A DNA stretch of 64,000 nucleotides from Nonomuraea ceibae (GTDB lineage: Bacteria; Actinomycetota; Actinomycetes; Streptosporangiales; Streptosporangiaceae). The DNA lies in NCBI RefSeq assembly GCF_019396325.1, contig NZ_JAHKRO010000030.1, positions 1 through 64,000 of the forward strand, written 5' to 3'. Positions 56,085 to 64,000 of the stretch are shown here, in pieces. A program made the translations under genes and the position numbers. A model generated the notes under the pieces. The model ran no database searches and was not told where the DNA came from. It saw only the letters and a list, made by a program, of their open reading frames with translations. Numbering within the stretch: position 1 is the first letter of the stretch; each line of letters opens with the position of its first letter.

Positions 56085-57804
56085 GGCCGTACACCCTTTC
56101 CCCGGGAGGCCAGCGGGTGATCGTCACGGGCAGCAGGCCGACCGACGGGCTGCCGTCGGGGGCCCGGTGGACCAGCGAGTGCGCCAGGTAGGCGGCGTCG
56201 TCCCTGGCCGGGAAGTCGGTGCGCTGGTGGGCGCCGCGCGACTCGCGCCGCTCGGCCGCGCAGGCCACGATCGTGCGCGCGACGTCGAGCATGGCGTGCA
56301 GCTCCAGCAGGGCGACCAGCTCGGTGTTGAAGGCGGCGCTGGAGTCGTCCACGAGCGCCCCGGCGGCCCGTTCGCCCAGCTCGGCGAGGGTGTCGGCGGC
56401 CTTGGCGAGGACGTCGCCGGTGCGGTAGATGCCGGCGGCGCCTTCGAGCGTGCGCTGCATCTCCTCGCGCAGCACGGCGATCCGCTCGCCGCCGCCCTCG
56501 CGCGCCCGCTCCAGCCGCCGCCGCTCGTCGGCGCCCTGGCTGCGGACGGCGGCCGCCTCGCCGTCGCGGTGGCCGCGGGCGAAGCGGGCGGCGGCCAGCC
56601 CGGCGCGCCTGCCGAAGACGAGGATCTCCGGCAGCGAGTTGGAGCCGAGCCGGTTGGCGCCGTTGATGCTCACGCAGGCCGTCTCGCCCGCCGCGAACAG
56701 GCCGGCGATCGGGGTGGCGCCGTCGAGGTCGGTGTGGACGCCGCCCATCATGTAGTGCACGACGGGGCGGACCGGGACGAGGTCGGTGACCGGGTCGAGG
56801 TTCTGGTAGCTGCGGCACAGCTCGCGCACGAACGGGATGCGCGCGTCGATCCTGTCCTCGCCCAGGTGGCGCAGGTCGAGGTGGACGACGGGACCGTACG
56901 GCGTGTCGACGGTGCGGCCCTTGCGCTGCTCGTGCACGAACGCCTGCGAGAGGCGGTCGCGCGGGCCGAGCTCCATGCTGCGCAGCCGGGGCGCCGGGGT
57001 GGGGGTGCCGAGGTCGTAGTCCTGGAGGTAGCGGTAGCCGTCCTTGTTGATCAGCCAGCCGCCCTCGGCCCTGGCCGCCTCGGTGATGAGGATGCCGGTG
57101 AACGGCAGGCCGGTGGGGTGGTACTGGACGAACTCCATGTCCTTCAGCGGGGCGCCCGCGCGGTAGGCCAGGGCCATGCCGTCTCCGGACTTGATGGCGG
57201 CGTTGGTGGTGAAGGGGAAGGCCCGGCCGCAGCCGCCGGTGGCCAGGACGACGGTCCTGGCGGGGATCGCCTCGACGCGGCCGGTGCGCAGCTCGACGGC
57301 CACGACGCCGTGGACGCGGCCGTCGTCGACGACGAGCCGGGTGACGTACCACTCGTCGTACCGCGCGATGCCGGGGTGTTTGAGCGTGGTCTGGAACAGC
57401 GTGTGCAGCAGGTGGAAGCCGGTCTTGTCGGCCGCGTACCAGGTGCGCATCCGCTTCATGCCGCCGAACGGGCGCACCGCGACGCGCCCGTCGCGCTCGC
57501 GGCTCCACGGGCAGCCCCAGTGTTCGACCTGGACGAGCTCGCGCGGCGCCTCGGCCACGAACGCCTCCACCGCGTCCTGGTCGCACAGCCAGTCGCCGCC
57601 GGAGATCGTGTCGTAGCAGTGCTCGTCGAGCGTGTCGCCGTCGGCGACGACCGCGGCGGCGCCGCCCTCGGCCGAGACGGTGTGGCTGCGCATCGGGTAG
57701 ACCTTCGACACGACCGCCACGCTGAGGGTGAGGTCGCTCTCGGCGACGGCGACGGCCGCCCGCAGTCCGGCGCCGCCGCCTCCCACGATGAGCACGTCGA
57801 TCAT
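56077..57804 (-). CDS. frdA: Fumarate reductase flavoprotein subunit
   Basis: A 575-aa catalytic subunit. The FAD-binding [10 protein letters not shown] is at the N-terminus and covalent FAD attachment is expected at His41 in [11 protein letters not shown]. Active-site segments include [36 protein letters not shown] and [19 protein letters not shown]-like. The four-subunit FrdABCD arrangement, with two separate three-helix anchors, is that of quinol:fumarate reductases rather than the usual actinomycete succinate dehydrogenase. It probably reduces fumarate under low oxygen, although the reverse reaction is possible. Confidence 0.95.
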   Translation of the reverse strand: MIDVLIVGGGGAGLRAAVAVAESDLTLSVAVVSKVYPMRSHTVSAEGGAAAVVADGDTLDEHCYDTISGGDWLCDQDAVEAFVAEAPRELVQVEHWGCPWSRERDGRVAVRPFGGMKRMRTWYAADKTGFHLLHTLFQTTLKHPGIARYDEWYVTRLVVDDGRVHGVVAVELRTGRVEAIPARTVVLATGGCGRAFPFTTNAAIKSGDGMALAYRAGAPLKDMEFVQYHPTGLPFTGILITEAARAEGGWLINKDGYRYLQDYDLGTPTPAPRLRSMELGPRDRLSQAFVHEQRKGRTVDTPYGPVVHLDLRHLGEDRIDARIPFVRELCRSYQNLDPVTDLVPVRPVVHYMMGGVHTDLDGATPIAGLFAAGETACVSINGANRLGSNSLPEILVFGRRAGLAAARFARGHRDGEAAAVRSQGADERRRLERAREGGGERIAVLREEMQRTLEGAAGIYRTGDVLAKAADTLAELGERAAGALVDDSSAAFNTELVALLELHAMLDVARTIVACAAERRESRGAHQRTDFPARDDAAYLAHSLVHRAPDGSPSVGLLPVTITRWPPGERVYGRD

Positions 57805-57808
57805 CGGT

Positions 57809-58042
57809 TCAGCTCCCGCGGTCCGGTTCGATCGGATCCTTCACCCGCTTGCCGTCGCAGCGGATGGCGGACAGGTGGATGCTGCCGTCGTGGTACTCGT
57901 GCCGGATCCGGCGGCAGCCGCAGTCGAAGAGCTGGTCACGGATCACCAGGCCGTAGCCGTCGTCGTCGAGGAGACGCTCACCGCCGTGCTTCTTGCCGCA
58001 GGGGGCGGTCTCGGGGGTGAAGGGGCTCTTGGCGCCTGTCAT
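57809..58042 (-). CDS. 77-aa conserved-looking small protein leading the frd operon
   Basis: A 77-aa soluble protein whose stop is 4 bases before frdA, so it is the first gene of the operon. ATG 58042 has AAGGAG 7 bases upstream. It has Cys in [11 protein letters not shown] and a CGCRR motif followed by [10 protein letters not shown], which look like a small metal-binding or beta-sheet domain. I do not recognise a family. Operon placement suggests an assembly or regulatory role for fumarate reductase; nothing in the sequence proves it. Confidence 0.75.
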   Translation of the reverse strand: MTGAKSPFTPETAPCGKKHGGERLLDDDGYGLVIRDQLFDCGCRRIRHEYHDGSIHLSAIRCDGKRVKDPIEPDRGS

Positions 58043-58108
58043 CGCCGATCTCCTTAGATGGGCGAAACGTAACCTCCACACAAGCACCGCGGCCCGGTCC
58101 GGGAAAGG

Positions 58109-59803
58109 TCAGTCGGGCGTTTTCTCGCCGGGTTCTCCGGGTTCGGCCCGCTCGCCCGTCTCGTCCGTCTCGTCCTCGTGCGGGTAGTGGAGGTCGAAGG
58201 CGGGCCGTTCGGAGCGGATCGGCGGCATGAACGTGAAGTTGTGCCGGGGCGGCGGGCAGGAGGTCGCCCATTCGAGGGAGTTGCCGTAGCCCCAGGGGTC
58301 GTCGAGCGTGACCTTGGGCGCGTGCCTGGCGGTCTTCCAGACGTTGTAGAGGAACGGCAGCGTCGACAGCCCGAGCAGGAACGCGCCCAGCGACGAGAGC
58401 TGGTTGAGCGCGGTGAACCCGTCGGCCGGGCCGTAGTCGGCGTAGCGGCGCGGCATGCCGATCTGCCCGAGCCAGTGCTGCACCAGGAACGTGGTGTGGA
58501 AGCCGACGAACAGCGTCCAGAAGTGCACCTTGCCGAGCCGGTCGCCGAGCATCCGGCCGGTCATCTTGGGCCACCAGAAGTAGAACCCGGCGAACATGGC
58601 GAACACGACGGTGCCGAAGACCACGTAGTGGAAGTGCGCGACGACGAAGTACGTGTCGCTGATGTGGAAGTCGAGCGGCGGCGAGGCCAGGATGACGCCG
58701 GTCAGCCCGCCGAGCAGGAAGGTCACCAGGAACCCGATCGCGAACAGCATCGGCGTCTCGAACGTCAGATGCCCCCGCCACATGGTGCCGATCCAGTTGA
58801 AGAACTTCACACCTGTCGGCACCGCGATGAGGAACGTCATGAACGAGAAGAACGGCAGCAGCACCTGCCCGGTGGGGAACATGTGGTGCGCCCACACGGT
58901 CATCGACAGCCCGGCGATCGCGATCGTGGCGCCGACCAGGCCCATGTAGCCGAAGATCGGCTTGCGGCTGAAGACCGGGATGACCTCGGTGATGATCCCG
59001 AAGAACGGCAGCGCGATGATGTAGACCTCGGGATGGCCGAAGAACCAGAACAGGTGCTGCCACAGGATCGGCCCGCCGTTGGCCGGGTCGTAGATGTGCG
59101 TGCCGAGCTTGCGGTCGGCCTCCAGCGCGAGCAGCGCCGCCGCCAGCACCGGGAACGCCAGCAGCACGAGCATGCTGGTCAGCAGCACGTTCCAGGTGAA
59201 CAGCGGCATCCGGAACATCGTCATGCCCGGCGCCCGCATGCCGATGATCGTGGTGATGAAGTTGACCGCGCCGAGGATCGTGCCGAGGCCCGACATCGCC
59301 AGCCCCATGATCCACAAATCGCCGCCGACCTGCGGCGAGTAGGCGGACGACGACAGCGGCGTGTAGGCGAACCAGCCGAAGTCGGCCGCCCCGCCCGGCG
59401 TGAAGAACCCGGCCACCACCATGAGCCCGCCGAACAGGAACAGCCAGTACGCCACCGCGTTCAGCCGGGGGAAGGCCACGTCGGGGGCGCCGATCTGCAG
59501 CGGCATGACCACGTTGGCGAACCCGGCGAACAGCGGCGTGGCGAACAGCAGCAGCATGATCGTGCCGTGCATGGTGAAGAGCTGGTTGTACATGTCCTGG
59601 TTGACGACCTGCATCCCCGGCTGGGCCAGCTCCGCGCGGATGATCATGGCCATGACGCCCGCGATCAGGAAGAACGCGAACGAGGTGATCAGATACAGGT
59701 ACCCGATGACCTTGTGGTCGGTCGTGGTCAGCCAGGACGTGAGCACGGTCCCGGTGCGGCGCCGCCTGACCCGCTCGATCGACGTCTCGCGCACGCTGGT
59801 CAC
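58109..59803 (-). CDS. ctaD: Cytochrome c oxidase subunit I
   Basis: A 564-aa aa3-type heme-copper oxidase subunit with 12 membrane helices. Heme and Cu ligands are present in [19 protein letters not shown] (His-Tyr crosslink), WAHHMFPTG and [10 protein letters not shown]. Proton-channel residues include [12 protein letters not shown] (D-channel) and [10 protein letters not shown]-like Lys (K-channel). GTG 59803 follows GGAGGGAG; the ATG 59860 form lacks a site. Subunits II and III and assembly factors are not nearby, so this is a separated ctaD copy, with fumarate reductase genes downstream on the same strand. Confidence 0.96.
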   Translation of the reverse strand: MTSVRETSIERVRRRRTGTVLTSWLTTTDHKVIGYLYLITSFAFFLIAGVMAMIIRAELAQPGMQVVNQDMYNQLFTMHGTIMLLLFATPLFAGFANVVMPLQIGAPDVAFPRLNAVAYWLFLFGGLMVVAGFFTPGGAADFGWFAYTPLSSSAYSPQVGGDLWIMGLAMSGLGTILGAVNFITTIIGMRAPGMTMFRMPLFTWNVLLTSMLVLLAFPVLAAALLALEADRKLGTHIYDPANGGPILWQHLFWFFGHPEVYIIALPFFGIITEVIPVFSRKPIFGYMGLVGATIAIAGLSMTVWAHHMFPTGQVLLPFFSFMTFLIAVPTGVKFFNWIGTMWRGHLTFETPMLFAIGFLVTFLLGGLTGVILASPPLDFHISDTYFVVAHFHYVVFGTVVFAMFAGFYFWWPKMTGRMLGDRLGKVHFWTLFVGFHTTFLVQHWLGQIGMPRRYADYGPADGFTALNQLSSLGAFLLGLSTLPFLYNVWKTARHAPKVTLDDPWGYGNSLEWATSCPPPRHNFTFMPPIRSERPAFDLHYPHEDETDETGERAEPGEPGEKTPD

Positions 59804-59976
59804 GGCTGCTCCCTCCAGTCGAGAGGTATGGCCTGCCCCGATCACCCCATTCCACGCCACCGATCGCCGTCCGTGAAGTCGTTCCGGGCAAAGACATCCA
59901 CATCCCGGACCCGTGCCTGCCTCGGCGGCGAAGTCTTCTATCCTTCGTAGCGACCCGATCGGAGGAGAAGAATCCC

Positions 59977-61182
59977 GTGAACGCCTCGCGTGACTATGCC
60001 GCCCTTGTCCAGCAGGGACTCAAGCTCGACCTCACCAGGGGCAAGCCGTCACCGCGCCAGCTCGACCTCTCCGACGACATGCTCAAGCTCCCGACCACCC
60101 ACGTGACCGCGGGCGGCCTCGACGCGCGCAACTACGGCGACCTGCAGGGGCTGCCGGAGCTGCGCGAGCTGTTCGGGCCGCTGCTCCAGGTGCCGCCCGC
60201 GCAGCTCGTGGTGGGCGGCAACGCCAGCCTGGCGATGATGCACGACACGGTCGTGCACGCGCTGCTGAGCAAGGTGCCCGGCGCCGGGCGCCGCTGGGTG
60301 GAGGAGCCGGAGATCACGTTCCTGTGCCCGGTGCCCGGCTACGACCGGCACTTCACCATCTGCCAGGAGTTCGGGATCAAGATGGTCCCGGTGCCCATGA
60401 ACGCCGAGGGCCCCGACATGGACGTCGTCGAGCGCCTGGTCGCCGAGGACGCGAGCGTCAAGGGCATCTGGTGCGTGCCCAAGTACAGCAACCCGTCCGG
60501 CATCGTCTACAGCGACGAGACCGTGCGCCGCCTGGCCGCCATGCCCGCCGCCGCGCCCGACTTCCGCATCTTCTGGGACAACGCCTACGCCGTCCACCAC
60601 CTGACCGACACCCCGGCCGAGCTCGCCGACCTGCTCGCGCTCTGCGCCGAGCACGGCAACCCCGACCGCGCCTTCGTCTACGGCTCCACCTCGAAGGTGA
60701 CGCTGGCCGGCGCGGGTGTGGCGTTCTTCGGCTCCTCCCCGGCCAACGTCGCCTGGTTCCTCGACAACACGCGCAAGCAGTCCATCGGCCCCGACAAGCT
60801 CAACCAGCTGCGCCACGTGGAGTTCCTGCGCGACGCCGACGGCGTGGCCGCGCACATGCGCAAGCACGCCGAGCTGATCGGGCCCAAGTTCGAGGTGGTC
60901 GACCGGGTCCTCGCCAAGGAGCTCGGCGACCTGGCCACCTGGACCAGCCCGAAGGGCGGCTACTTCATCAGCCTGGAGGTTCCGCACGCCGCCGAGGTGG
61001 TGGCCAAGGCCAAGGCCGCGGGCATCGCGCTGACCCCGGCCGGCGCCACCCACCCCTACGGCCAGGACCCCGACGACCGCACGATCCGCATCGCGCCCAC
61101 CTACCCCGGCCTGGAGGAGCTGGAGCAGGCCATCACCGGCCTGGCCGTCTGCGTCCGCCTCGTCGCCGAGGAGCACGCGTAA
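59977..61182 (+). CDS. PLP aminotransferase of the aspartate aminotransferase Ic / AlaT_2 type
   Basis: A 401-aa fold-type I aminotransferase. The PLP Lys lies in [17 protein letters not shown], the cofactor-contact Asn and Asp in [10 protein letters not shown] and [11 protein letters not shown], and the substrate Arg in RIAPTYPG. N-terminal [16 protein letters not shown] and C-terminal [19 protein letters not shown] match the class often annotated as aspartate aminotransferase (PF12897-like). GTG 59977 is preceded by GGAGGAGAAG. It transfers amino groups between dicarboxylic acids; exact substrate uncertain. Monocistronic. Confidence 0.92.
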   Translation: MNASRDYAALVQQGLKLDLTRGKPSPRQLDLSDDMLKLPTTHVTAGGLDARNYGDLQGLPELRELFGPLLQVPPAQLVVGGNASLAMMHDTVVHALLSKVPGAGRRWVEEPEITFLCPVPGYDRHFTICQEFGIKMVPVPMNAEGPDMDVVERLVAEDASVKGIWCVPKYSNPSGIVYSDETVRRLAAMPAAAPDFRIFWDNAYAVHHLTDTPAELADLLALCAEHGNPDRAFVYGSTSKVTLAGAGVAFFGSSPANVAWFLDNTRKQSIGPDKLNQLRHVEFLRDADGVAAHMRKHAELIGPKFEVVDRVLAKELGDLATWTSPKGGYFISLEVPHAAEVVAKAKAAGIALTPAGATHPYGQDPDDRTIRIAPTYPGLEELEQAITGLAVCVRLVAEEHA

Positions 61183-61236
61183 GCGCGCGTAAGCACCCCG
61201 GCCCCGGAGTGACCGCCCGGCCGGTGACGTGACCGG

Positions 61237-61836
61237 TCAGGCGGCGCCGGAGCGGCGGAAGCCGAAGATGTACTCGCGCGTCTCGCTCGGATGGAACGAG
61301 ACGCCGACCCCCGGCTCGAACGCGACGTTGTCGCGCGAGCAGTAGTAGAGCCCCTCCCAGACGGCGAGCGCCTTCTCCCTGGCCGGCCCCTCGGCCAGGT
61401 CGCGCTTGCGCGCCGCGTGCGCGCCGAGCACGAACAGCATCCCGAACCCCCACAGCACGCCTGTCAGGCAGAACGGCGCGAGCAGCACCTCGGCCCAGCC
61501 CGAGTGCTTGCCCATGGCCAGCACCAGCCCCACCACCAGGTGCGCGAGTGCGGCGACGAGCAGCAGCAGGTAGCCCTGGTTCCTCGACCAGGGCGCGTAG
61601 TGGCGGCTGGGGAACGACAGCCACACGGCGAGCTGCGTGCGGCTCATCTGGTGCTTGGACGCGCCCAGCGCGGACCCGGTGGGCAGATCGGCGACCTGGC
61701 GGTCACCGGGCATGCGTACCCTGCCGATCCGGTACGTGGTCCCCGCCGCGACCGCTCCGGGCACCGAGACGACCTGGTCGACCTGCGTACACACCGGACA
61801 GCTCACTTCCACCCGGGCAGTCTGGCCGTAAGCCAC
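61237..61836 (-). CDS. Membrane protein with N-terminal zinc-ribbon motif
   Basis: A 199-aa protein of unknown function. An N-terminal half-site CPVC (about residues 13-16) begins a small domain, then two membrane helices (about 89-110 and 118-140), then a cytoplasmic tail with YYCSRDNVAFEPG. The CPVC plus the tail Cys could bind zinc, although a second CxxC pair is not seen. It is convergent with the aminotransferase and divergent from the FAD oxidase gene. GTG start at 61836. Confidence 0.7.
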   Translation of the reverse strand: MAYGQTARVEVSCPVCTQVDQVVSVPGAVAAGTTYRIGRVRMPGDRQVADLPTGSALGASKHQMSRTQLAVWLSFPSRHYAPWSRNQGYLLLLVAALAHLVVGLVLAMGKHSGWAEVLLAPFCLTGVLWGFGMLFVLGAHAARKRDLAEGPAREKALAVWEGLYYCSRDNVAFEPGVGVSFHPSETREYIFGFRRSGAA

Positions 61837-61864
61837 CGTCCACGCAAACCGTAAGGTTTCTCAT

Positions 61865-63226
61865 GTGAGACCCATTGACGCTCTGGTGAACTCCCTGCCC
61901 GGCGGCCGTGTCGTCACCGACCCGGACGTGATCGACTCCTACGCCCGCGACCGCACGTTCGTGGCCCCGGGCAAGCCTCTGGGAGTGGTGCTGGCCGCCT
62001 CCCGCGACGACGTGGTGACCACCATGCGCTGGGCCACCGAGCACCGGGTGCCCGTGGTGCCGCGCGGCGCGGGCAGCGGGCTGGCGGGCGCCGCCACGGC
62101 CACCGACGGGTCGGTGGTGCTGTCGCTGGCCAGGATGACCGCGATCCGGGAGCTCTCGCCGGTGGACGAGATCGCCGTGGTCGAGCCCGGCGTGATCACC
62201 GCCGACCTCGACAGGGCCGCGCGCGAGCACGGGCTCATGTACGCGCCTGACCCGTCCTCGTACGAGATCTCCACGATCGGCGGCAACCTGGCCACGAACG
62301 CGGGCGGGCTGCGCTGCGTCAAGTACGGGGTCACCCGCGACTCGGCGCTGGGCCTGGAGGTCGTGCTGGCCGACGGCCGGGTGCTCCAGACCGGGCGGCG
62401 GACCGTGAAGGGCGTCACCGGGTACGACCTGACCGGGCTGTTCGTCGGCTCCGAGGGCACGCTGGGCGTGATCACCTCGGCCACCGTCCGGCTGCGGCGG
62501 GCGCCGGTCGCGCCGCCCGCGACGTTCGCCGCCGAGTTCGGCTCTCTGCGCGACGCGGGCGCCGCCGTGACCGCGATCATGGCGGCCGGGTGCCAGCCGT
62601 CGCTGATGGAGCTGCTGGACCGGGCCACGCTCCAGGCCATCGACGACTGGCGCAACATCGGCCTGGAGCCCGCCACGATGGCGATGCTGATCGGGCAGTC
62701 CGACGCCGCCGACAGCCAGGAGGTGGCCGCCCGCATGGAACGCCTCTGCCTCGACAACGGCGCCACGTTCGTGGCCGTGTCGTCCAGCCCGCAGGAGACC
62801 GAGGAGCTGATCGGGCTGCGCCGGATGGCCTACCAGGCCAAGGAGCGCCTCGGCGCGTGCCTGGTCGAGGACGTGTGCGTGCCCCGCTCGGTGCTGCCCG
62901 ACATGATCGGCGCCATCGAGGCCGCCGCCGTCCGGCACGGCGTGCGCATCTGCACGGTCGCGCACGCGGGCGACGGCAACCTGCACCCGACGTTCGTCTT
63001 CGAGCACGGGACGACCGAGCCGCCCGCCGAGGTGTGGGCGGCGGCGGACGAGATCTTCACCCGGGCGCTCGAACTCGGCGGCACGCTGACCGGCGAGCAC
63101 GGCGTCGGGGTGCTCAAACGGCGCTGGCTGGCCCTGGAGTCGGGGCCGGTGGCGCACGAGGTGCAGCACGGGATCAAGGCCGTCTTCGACCCGCTGGGAC
63201 TGCTGAACCCGGGCAAGGCCATCTGA
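61865..63226 (+). CDS. FAD-linked oxidase, GlcD / D-lactate dehydrogenase family
   Basis: A 453-aa flavoprotein of the PCMH-type FAD family. The FAD site is VPRGAGSGLAGAAT, SYEISTIGGNLATNAGG and YGVTRDSALGLEVVLADG. The C-terminal domain has AHAGDGNLHPTFVF (active-site and metal His) and GEHGVGVLKRRWL. Glycolate oxidase GlcD and D-lactate dehydrogenases share these motifs. GlcE and GlcF partners are absent here, which favours a stand-alone D-2-hydroxyacid dehydrogenase. GTG 61865 follows TTTCTCAT with no ribosome site, so a short-leader message is possible; it lies 28 bases from the divergent gene. Confidence 0.92.
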   Translation: MRPIDALVNSLPGGRVVTDPDVIDSYARDRTFVAPGKPLGVVLAASRDDVVTTMRWATEHRVPVVPRGAGSGLAGAATATDGSVVLSLARMTAIRELSPVDEIAVVEPGVITADLDRAAREHGLMYAPDPSSYEISTIGGNLATNAGGLRCVKYGVTRDSALGLEVVLADGRVLQTGRRTVKGVTGYDLTGLFVGSEGTLGVITSATVRLRRAPVAPPATFAAEFGSLRDAGAAVTAIMAAGCQPSLMELLDRATLQAIDDWRNIGLEPATMAMLIGQSDAADSQEVAARMERLCLDNGATFVAVSSSPQETEELIGLRRMAYQAKERLGACLVEDVCVPRSVLPDMIGAIEAAAVRHGVRICTVAHAGDGNLHPTFVFEHGTTEPPAEVWAAADEIFTRALELGGTLTGEHGVGVLKRRWLALESGPVAHEVQHGIKAVFDPLGLLNPGKAI

Positions 63227-63383
63227 TCAGCTATTGTTCACCAACCCGTGACCTGAGCCACGACCTGCGCAGAAACCCTGACTTGCGGGGGTAAAGGTGA
63301 ATGATCTAGCAGGTCGGCGTACGTACCAAGTGTCACGCTGGTAGCGTTTCGCCCCAGAGATCGTTCTGTTATGGGGGTCCGGG

Positions 63384-64000
63384 GTGAATCAGTTCCAGCC
63401 GCTGATGGCGGACGACCCGCGGCGGCTGGGCGAGTACGAGATCGTCGCCCGGCTCGGCGAGGGTGGTCAAGGGGTCGTCTATCTGGGCAAGGCCGAGTCC
63501 GGGGAGCAGGCTGCCGTCAAGCTCCTGCACCACGCGCTCGTCGCCGACCCCGAGGCGCGCAGCCGCTTCCTGCGCGAGGTCGCGGTCGCCCAGCGGGTCG
63601 CCCGCTTCTGCACCGCCCCCGTGCTCCACGCCGACCTCGAAGGCAGCCGGCCCTACATCGTCAGCGAGTACGTGCCCGGGCCGTCGCTGCGCGAGCTCGT
63701 CATCAACGAGGGCCCGCGCCGCGGCGCCGCCCTCGAACGGCTCGCCATCAGCACCGCCACCGCGCTGGCCGCCATCCACCGGGCCGGCATCCTGCACCGC
63801 GACTTCAAGCCGGCCAACGTGCTCATGGGCCCCGAAGGCCCGGTGGTGATCGACTTCGGCATCGCCCGCGCCCTCGACTCCCCCGGCGCCACGGCCACCG
63901 GCATGGCGATGGGCACCCCGTCCTACCTCGCGCCCGAGCAGCTCACCGCCGCCTCCCCGGTGTCGGAGGCCGCCGACGTGTTCGCCTGGGGCGTCACGAT
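63384..64000 (+). CDS. Ser/Thr protein kinase (partial, continues past the window)
   Basis: 205 codons of a Hanks-type kinase. GTG 63384 is chosen on the GGGGGT upstream and on the kinase domain starting at once. The Gly-loop is LGEGGQGVVYLG (about residues 25-36), the ATP Lys lies in AAVKLLHH, the catalytic loop is LHRDFKPANVLM, the Mg loop is IDFGIARA and the activation segment has GTPSYLAPEQ. Everything after subdomain IX is beyond the edge, so transmembrane or sensor domains cannot be judged. The preceding 157-base gap has no gene; GTGTCACGCTGGTAGCGTTT at about 63333-63352 may belong to its promoter. Confidence 0.93.
   Translation, partial: MNQFQPLMADDPRRLGEYEIVARLGEGGQGVVYLGKAESGEQAAVKLLHHALVADPEARSRFLREVAVAQRVARFCTAPVLHADLEGSRPYIVSEYVPGPSLRELVINEGPRRGAALERLAISTATALAAIHRAGILHRDFKPANVLMGPEGPVVIDFGIARALDSPGATATGMAMGTPSYLAPEQLTAASPVSEAADVFAWGVT

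Noticed and set aside
1-64000. tRNA or rRNA genes
   Set aside because: No cloverleaf with a TTC-type arm or rRNA-like conserved block was found by reading; this is not a covariance search.

Overview
The window is very GC-rich and gene-dense, with strong third-position GC, many GTG starts and repeated 4-base stop/start overlaps (ATGA, GTGA). These features, together with a SapB/AmfS-type lanthipeptide locus, a conservon (cvnABCD), a WS/DGAT acyltransferase and many small two-component and ABC systems, point to a filamentous actinomycete. A Streptosporangiales member such as a Nonomuraea relative is a guess from style, not from any comparison. I recognised no rRNA, tRNA, CRISPR array, insertion sequence or phage segment.

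Layout. 1-6.8 kb (minus): a class III lanthipeptide operon in amf order: histidine kinase, LanKC synthetase, 43-aa precursor, hairpin attenuator and two half-size ABC exporters, the last cut by the window edge. 7-10.1 kb: an acyl-CoA synthetase, a secreted I36-like protein and a lipoprotein. 10.3-13.9 kb: a large HTH-nSTAND-WD40 protein. 14-19.9 kb: an aldo/keto reductase, two unrecognised proteins that look like one transcription unit, and a toroid-fold protein. 19.9-25.8 kb: PolX, a sulfite-oxidase-fold molybdoenzyme, WS/DGAT and a second aldo/keto reductase.

25.9-31.1 kb: a labdane-type diterpene cluster. A prenyl diphosphate synthase diverges from a translationally coupled P450, class I terpene synthase and class II cyclase. 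It is followed directly by the conservon at 31.2-34.9 kb. 36-46.4 kb (minus): two SSS-symporter/DUF485 modules. One is ActP-like. The other lies at the end of a tightly packed run of genes (holin-like, DUF3618, YihY/BrkB, DUF1838-like, HIT, LytS, LytTR, DUF485, SSS). A gamma-lyase/synthase-type PLP enzyme sits between the two modules. 46.5 kb: an unlisted 54-aa Cys/Pro-rich peptide gene divergent from an SNF2 helicase/SWIM pair. 50.8-54.5 kb: a diacylglycerol-kinase-like protein and a secreted M6 metalloprotease. 54.6-59.8 kb: a four-subunit fumarate reductase operon and ctaD. 60-64 kb: an aminotransferase, a zinc-ribbon membrane protein, a GlcD-like FAD oxidase and the start of a Ser/Thr kinase gene.

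The strongest candidates for new biology are the lanthipeptide locus with its kinase and odd exporter tail, the diterpene cluster with a variant class II motif, the hidden 54-aa peptide gene, and the two-gene cassette at 15.0-18.9 kb.
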